64,000 nt of DNA from positions 1,674,001 to 1,738,000 of the forward strand of contig NZ_CP140772.1 of assembly GCF_037893185.1 (NCBI RefSeq). Direction: 5' to 3'. This document shows, piece after piece, positions 59,918 through 64,000 of the stretch. Within the stretch, counting starts at the first letter, position 1. Every line of letters begins with the position of its first letter. The notes under the pieces are model-generated. The model saw nothing but the letters and a program-made list of their open reading frames with translations. It was not told the DNA's origin and ran no database searches. The DNA is from Chitinophaga sp. 180180018-3 (lineage in GTDB: Bacteria; Bacteroidota; Bacteroidia; Chitinophagales; Chitinophagaceae). The translations under genes were made by a program, and so were the position numbers.

Positions 59918-61141
59918 ATGAGCCAACATCCTATTTTTTCTGCCATGGCGTCGGCAGCCATTCATGCTGCACAGTCGCATATGCCTGAACAGGCCCATCT
60001 GACACCTGTTTTCGCCACTTCCACTTTTGTATTCGATGATGCACAGCAGGGTATGGATCGCTTTAAAGGAACCGCGCCCGGCTATATTTATTCGAGGTTT
60101 GGCAATCCTACTGTTGCAGTGGCGGAAGAGCTGATAGCCTCACTGGAAGCTTTTGATATTTTTACCGGAGATGGAAAGCCGCTGCAGTTGAAAGCTATAC
60201 TGCACGCAAGTGGACAGGCAGCTATGGCCACTTTATTTCTTTCCAATGTAGTGGCCGGCGATATTGTTTTAACACATTATTCCCTCTACGGTGGTACGCA
60301 CGAATTCCTGTTTGATCTGCTGCCACAGTTCGGTGTTACTGCGCAGATCGCAGATTTGTATGATTTGCCGGGTTTGCCGGCGTTGCTGGAAGCGCATCCC
60401 CGGGTGAAGATGATTCACCTGGAATCGCCGGCAAATCCTTCCATGCGTTGTGTGGATATTGAAGGGATCTGTAAAATAGCAGCAGCATATGGTGTGAAAG
60501 TGAGCGTCGACAACACCTTTGCAACGCCTTACCTGCAGCAGCCTTTCCGCTACGGGGCCGATTTTGTATTTCATTCCACCACTAAATTTCTGAACGGGCA
60601 TGGCACCGCTATCGGTGGCGTGTTGCTTGGAAAGGATCTGGCATTCATGAAAAGCAAAGCGAAGAAAACGGCGGTGTTGCTCGGCGGCTGTGCCAATCCT
60701 TTCGATACCTTCCTGCTGATCCAGGGAGTGAAAACGCTGGAGCTGCGTATGCAGCAGCATTGCAGCAATGCGATACAGGTAGCGCAGTTCCTGCATCAGC
60801 ATCCGGCGGTGCGGAAGGTGAACTACAACGGCCTTCCGGAGCATCCGGACTATGCGTTATCGGCCCGGCAGATGCGCCTGCCCGGAGCGGTGATGAGTTT
60901 TGAACTGGCCGGCGGTTTTGATGCAGGGGTACGTTTCATCGACCGGTTGCAGCTTTGTTTGCGCGCCGTATCAGTGGGTACCGTAGATACACTGATATCG
61001 CATCCGGCATCTATGACACATGCCGGTATGAAAAAGGAAGACAGGGAAAAAGCCGGTATTTCCGATGGCATGATCCGGATGAGTGCAGGCCTGGAAGGGA
61101 TCGCGGATATTATCCGTGATCTGGATCAGGCATTGGCTTAA
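59918..61141 (+). CDS. Cys/Met metabolism PLP-dependent enzyme (methionine gamma-lyase / cystathionine gamma-synthase family)
   Basis: A 407-residue fold-type I PLP enzyme. SRFGNPTVAVAEELIA, ASGQAAMATLFL, VDNTFATPYLQQPFRYGADF and HSTTKFLNGHGTAIGG (PLP lysine about 223) are typical, and SHPASMTHAGM near the C-terminus is the region that separates lyases from synthases. It probably cleaves or forms C-S bonds of methionine, cystathionine or homocysteine; which one cannot be decided by eye. Its stop overlaps the convergent gntP-like gene by 4 bp. Confidence 0.92.
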   Translation: MSQHPIFSAMASAAIHAAQSHMPEQAHLTPVFATSTFVFDDAQQGMDRFKGTAPGYIYSRFGNPTVAVAEELIASLEAFDIFTGDGKPLQLKAILHASGQAAMATLFLSNVVAGDIVLTHYSLYGGTHEFLFDLLPQFGVTAQIADLYDLPGLPALLEAHPRVKMIHLESPANPSMRCVDIEGICKIAAAYGVKVSVDNTFATPYLQQPFRYGADFVFHSTTKFLNGHGTAIGGVLLGKDLAFMKSKAKKTAVLLGGCANPFDTFLLIQGVKTLELRMQQHCSNAIQVAQFLHQHPAVRKVNYNGLPEHPDYALSARQMRLPGAVMSFELAGGFDAGVRFIDRLQLCLRAVSVGTVDTLISHPASMTHAGMKKEDREKAGISDGMIRMSAGLEGIADIIRDLDQALA

Positions 61142-62466
61142 GCCCGCAGGAAGAGCGATAGCAGGTATACAAAAGAAACAGCTACCAGGCCCATGACCAG
61201 GGTACCGGTACTGTATACACGCAGCATGTCTTTTATCTCCAGTCCGGAAAATTTTGAGATTACCCAGAAATAAGCATCGTTGGTATGTGATATCATCAGT
61301 GAGCCGGCGCCCATCGCCAATACGCCAATGATGCGGCCATTAGCGGAATCCAGTCCGATTGCCGGCAACAGCGGTTGCATGATGGCTGCCGCAGCGATGA
61401 TAGCTACCGTAGAAGAGCCCTGCGCGGTTTTCAGCAGCGCCGTTACGAGGAAGGGAAGAAACAGTCCCATGGCGGTGATGGACGGATTCTGCGCAATGTG
61501 ATTCCCTATATTCGCCTGGGCGAGGATTGCGCCAAATGCGCCACCTCCGCCGATGATCACCAGTATGCCCGCTGCTTTTTCGGCGCCTTCCTGTAATAAG
61601 GACGCCATATTTCCTTTCAGCTGGGTAAGGGCGAGCAGTATACCTACGCCAATGGCTACTTCCGGAATACCTGCTATCTGCAATGTCTGCAACAGCACGG
61701 AAGCATGGCCTGATTCCAGCCCGCTTAGTGAGCGTAACGCGATGAGCAATATAGGAACAGCAACAGGCAGTACTGACATGAGTACAGACGGCCCGGCTGC
61801 AGAAGTGGTAACAGCGGTGCTTTCATTGCTGCCAGCGGTTACGTGCATCCGCCGGCAGGCGAAACCCGACCATAAGTAACCAGCTGCGGATACAGGAATG
61901 GCGATCAGCAATCCATATAGCATTACCTTGCCCGTTTCGGCATGGATGGTAGCCGTGGCAGCGGTGATGCCGGGGTGCGGAGGCATGAGGCAATGAACGG
62001 CATAAAGCCCGGTGGCAAGTGAGGAAGCCATCATGATCATCGGGATTCCGGAACGCAGCGACAGTGCCTTATTCAGACCGCTTAGTACAATGAACCCTGA
62101 GTCGCAGAAAATGGGCATTCCGGTCAGATAACCGATGATGTTCATGGCCAGCGCCGCCCGCCCGGTACCTGTACGCCGCAGGATGTAGTTGGCTAGTACA
62201 GTGGTGCTGCCACTTTGTTCCAGTATCAGTCCGAGGGTAGTACCCAGTACAATCAGTAATCCTAATGATCCTATGATATTTCCCATCCCGGTTTTTACAG
62301 CCGTAAGGATGGTGGAAAATGGTAGCTGTAGTATACAACCGGTAAGAATGGCGCCGAGCAATAGCGCAAAAAAAGCATGTACTCTGAACCGGGCAGTAAG
62401 GAGTACAATCAATCCTACACCCGCCAGTAAACCCGATATACTCTGGATCAGCGAAATGGAATTCAT
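61138..62466 (-). CDS. Gluconate:H+ symporter (GntP family permease)
   Basis: A 442-residue protein with about 12-14 hydrophobic helices. It opens with a membrane segment, LLAGVGLIVLLTARFRVHAF, and has ALSLRSGIPMIMMASSLATG, HCLMPPHPGITAATATIHAE and GAGSLMISHTNDAYFWVISK, which are GntP signatures. GntP proteins take up gluconate or related sugar acids such as glycerate. No gluconate kinase adjoins it, so the natural substrate is not settled. Confidence 0.93.
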   Translation of the reverse strand: MNSISLIQSISGLLAGVGLIVLLTARFRVHAFFALLLGAILTGCILQLPFSTILTAVKTGMGNIIGSLGLLIVLGTTLGLILEQSGSTTVLANYILRRTGTGRAALAMNIIGYLTGMPIFCDSGFIVLSGLNKALSLRSGIPMIMMASSLATGLYAVHCLMPPHPGITAATATIHAETGKVMLYGLLIAIPVSAAGYLWSGFACRRMHVTAGSNESTAVTTSAAGPSVLMSVLPVAVPILLIALRSLSGLESGHASVLLQTLQIAGIPEVAIGVGILLALTQLKGNMASLLQEGAEKAAGILVIIGGGGAFGAILAQANIGNHIAQNPSITAMGLFLPFLVTALLKTAQGSSTVAIIAAAAIMQPLLPAIGLDSANGRIIGVLAMGAGSLMISHTNDAYFWVISKFSGLEIKDMLRVYSTGTLVMGLVAVSFVYLLSLFLRA

Positions 62467-62613
62467 AGTATATGAAGATAAGAATAATTGTTTCTTTATT
62501 TTACATATATCGGAAATCGTGTAGTGTTCGCTGTTTGGTAACTTTAATGAATATGTGTTTTTTTGAATATTAAGAATGTGTTATTGCAAAGGCCTGGTAA
62601 TGTCGATTTTATA

Positions 62614-62621
62614 TACCTTTG
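62614..62621 (+). promoter_or_regulatory. -7 box TACCTTTG before the OmpA lipoprotein gene
   Basis: TACCTTTG fits TAnnTTTG and ends 19 bases before the ATG at 62641. It supports 62641 rather than the upstream extension of the frame as the start. Confidence 0.45.
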
Positions 62622-62640
62622 TGGCCTAATTAATAAGTAC

Positions 62641-63183
62641 ATGAAAAGAATGTTATCGATTACACGCTACTGTTTGCTGGTAGCAGGTATTGCCTTGCTG
62701 GCCTCCTGCGCTGCTTCTAAAAAAACAACCGACACTCCGCACGCGTATATGACGAGGCAATATGAAGAGCTTAAAGATGTGTTGAATGATGCGGAAGTGA
62801 GTATCATTAAAGATAGTTTAAAGGTGATTTTCCCAAACAATGTGCTCTTTGCTACCTCATCTGATCAGATCAGCGATGGCATCAAACCGACCTTCAGGCG
62901 TTTTGCAGATATACTGAATAAATATAATAAAACATCGATCATTGTTTCGGGTCATACCGACAGTACCGGGTCGTCTACTTTCAACCAGGATTTATCCAAG
63001 CGCCGTGCGGAAGCAGCGAAGGATTTGCTGAAGAGTTACAGTGTAGCGGATGAGCGGATGATGCCATGGGGAATGGCAGCGAGAGATCCGCTTGCCACCA
63101 ACAGCACCGAAGAAGGAAGGGCGAAGAACAGGAGAGTGCAGTTTGTGATACTCTATAACGTAAAGAGTGATGCGAAGAATTAA
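62641..63183 (+). CDS. OmpA-family peptidoglycan-binding lipoprotein
   Basis: A 180-residue lipoprotein. The signal ends ALLASCAASKK (cysteine about residue 23). The OmpA C-terminal domain has LFATSSDQISDGIKPTFRRF, SGHTDSTGSSTFNQDLSKRR and GRAKNRRVQFVI, with the aspartate and arginine that bind diaminopimelate. It should anchor the outer membrane to peptidoglycan, like Pal. ATG 62641 is the start because the lipoprotein signal begins there. It ends at a strong terminator. Confidence 0.93.
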   Translation: MKRMLSITRYCLLVAGIALLASCAASKKTTDTPHAYMTRQYEELKDVLNDAEVSIIKDSLKVIFPNNVLFATSSDQISDGIKPTFRRFADILNKYNKTSIIVSGHTDSTGSSTFNQDLSKRRAEAAKDLLKSYSVADERMMPWGMAARDPLATNSTEEGRAKNRRVQFVILYNVKSDAKN

Positions 63184-63208
63184 GCGTTAAGCAATATTTC
63201 ATTTAAAT

Positions 63209-63248
63209 AAAAAAGCCGGCAACAGCCTTATTCTGTTGCCGGTTTTTT
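63209..63248. terminator. Strong bidirectional terminator
   Basis: GCCGGCAACAG and CTGTTGCCGG form a stem around a short loop, with six A before and six T after, between two convergent genes. Confidence 0.9.
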
Positions 63249-63268
63249 GTGCCGATGAAGTAACGGGA

Positions 63269-64000
63269 TTAGTGTTCTTCCCAATAGGCCGATCCATCTT
63301 CAGGATCGAGGTAGGTACCATCAAAACCTGCGTCTAATATTTTCTGCGTATACGCGTTGGCGTTACCATAGATCAGATTTTTCCAGTCTGTCATCCAGTA
63401 ACGTACATAGTAGCTGCCATCCCAGTATGGATCGTGTTTTTCCATCCAGGCAGGCGGATTTTTTTTCCAGTCGCTTTTCCAGTACCAGCGGTATTGTTCT
63501 GCCTGACCAATGCTCATGTAGGCGAGCACGAGTCGTTTTGCGCCGTTTTGCTTTACTTTCAGGGCGTTAATGGTTGCTTTAGGCCACGGTGTGCCTTCGG
63601 GAGAAAACGCATCTATCACCAGCACGTCGTAATTGGTAGCTTTCACAGCAGCAACGAATTGTTCGCCTGTATTATCCATATTGATATAATAAAGGAAATT
63701 TTTTGCATCGGCCAGCGTGTTGATGTTGCCGACATTCTCCTGGTAGGGTGAGCCGGCGGGGATATTGTTCAGCTGGCGTTTAGTGGCAGCGAAGGAAATA
63801 AAGCCATAACTGTTGTTGGTGCGGTAAGAGTCTGCCATCTTTTCCGGCGTTGTGCAGTAGTCGGTGGTCATTACTTTCAGACCACTGGCGGCGCCCATTT
63901 TGCAAAAGCTCAGCCATAGATTTTTTTCATTTGTTGGCGTAGAGGCGTTATCGTTATTATTGTAGCCATACAGCAGTTCTTCCCGGCCGATGCCGTTCAG
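63269..64000 (-). CDS. GH114-like / endo-alpha-1,4-polygalactosaminidase-type protein (5' truncated)
   Basis: The frame is open from the window edge (64000) to TAA-side position 63269, giving about 243 residues without the N-terminus. NYDVLVIDAFSPEGTPW, KRLVLAYMSIGQAEQYR, WMEKHDPYWDGSYYVRYW and ILDAGFDGTYLDPEDGSAYW match the TIM barrel of the GH114/MJ1477-TM1410 group: the ends of strands carry the conserved S-I-G-x-A-E and D-G-x-Y-L-D motifs. Characterised GH114 proteins cut galactosaminogalactan. The secretion signal, if any, is outside the window. Confidence 0.75.
   Translation of the reverse strand: MNGIGREELLYGYNNNDNASTPTNEKNLWLSFCKMGAASGLKVMTTDYCTTPEKMADSYRTNNSYGFISFAATKRQLNNIPAGSPYQENVGNINTLADAKNFLYYINMDNTGEQFVAAVKATNYDVLVIDAFSPEGTPWPKATINALKVKQNGAKRLVLAYMSIGQAEQYRWYWKSDWKKNPPAWMEKHDPYWDGSYYVRYWMTDWKNLIYGNANAYTQKILDAGFDGTYLDPEDGSAYWEEH

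Overview
The window looks like chromosome of a member of the Bacteroidota, most likely the Chitinophagaceae (Chitinophaga-like). The reasons are two SusC/SusD pairs each preceded by an ECF sigma factor and a FecR anti-sigma factor, promoters of the TAnnTTTG type with few Shine-Dalgarno sequences, many lipoproteins and outer-membrane barrels, a GlxA/AraC regulator, and GH76, GH127 and GH114-like secreted glycosidases. I saw no rRNA, tRNA, CRISPR array, insertion sequence or phage gene. Family calls come from reading the translations; no search was run.

Layout. 1-6.6 kb: the end of a membrane acyltransferase, a serine hydrolase broken by one stop codon, PhzF, a heterodimeric ABC exporter and an FMN reductase. 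6.8-8.3 kb: two operator palindromes, the remains of a SufR-like regulator, then a polynucleotide-kinase-like P-loop protein overlapping a Thg1-like 3'-5' RNA polymerase. 8.3-14.1 kb: an SDR, a DUF3052 protein, a FtsX/MacB permease and a histidine kinase. 14.4-21 kb: sigma/FecR/SusC/SusD locus 1, with no hydrolase. 21.1-29.4 kb: sigma/FecR/SusC/SusD locus 2 ending in a GH76 alpha-mannanase, a small mannan-utilisation locus. 29.5-32.4 kb: an SH3-like secreted protein and a class B penicillin-binding protein. 32.4-33.5 kb: an A+T-rich AbiF-like HEPN abortive-infection gene behind a promoter and two tandem terminator hairpins. 33.6-35.8 kb: a TetR regulator, a small HMA-like ORF and an MFS pump, with two copies of one operator. 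36-41.7 kb: a deleted outer-membrane barrel gene, GlxA, a response regulator, YjbQ and a hybrid kinase. 42-46 kb: a TonB-dependent receptor with a beta-helix lipoprotein. 46-64 kb: mostly metabolic genes (MocR, GNAT, quinone reductase, EamA, a GH-D-like glycosidase, DinB-like, PEP synthase with a divergent Lrp regulator, GH127, a transsulfuration enzyme, GntP, OmpA lipoprotein, GH114-like).

Three genes are broken (serine hydrolase, SufR-like regulator, outer-membrane barrel). Five long intergenic hairpins sit at or just after stop codons, and four share a core sequence. The two most interesting units are the AbiF-like gene with its structured leader and the kinase plus Thg1-like pair, which together would form a 5'-end RNA repair operon.
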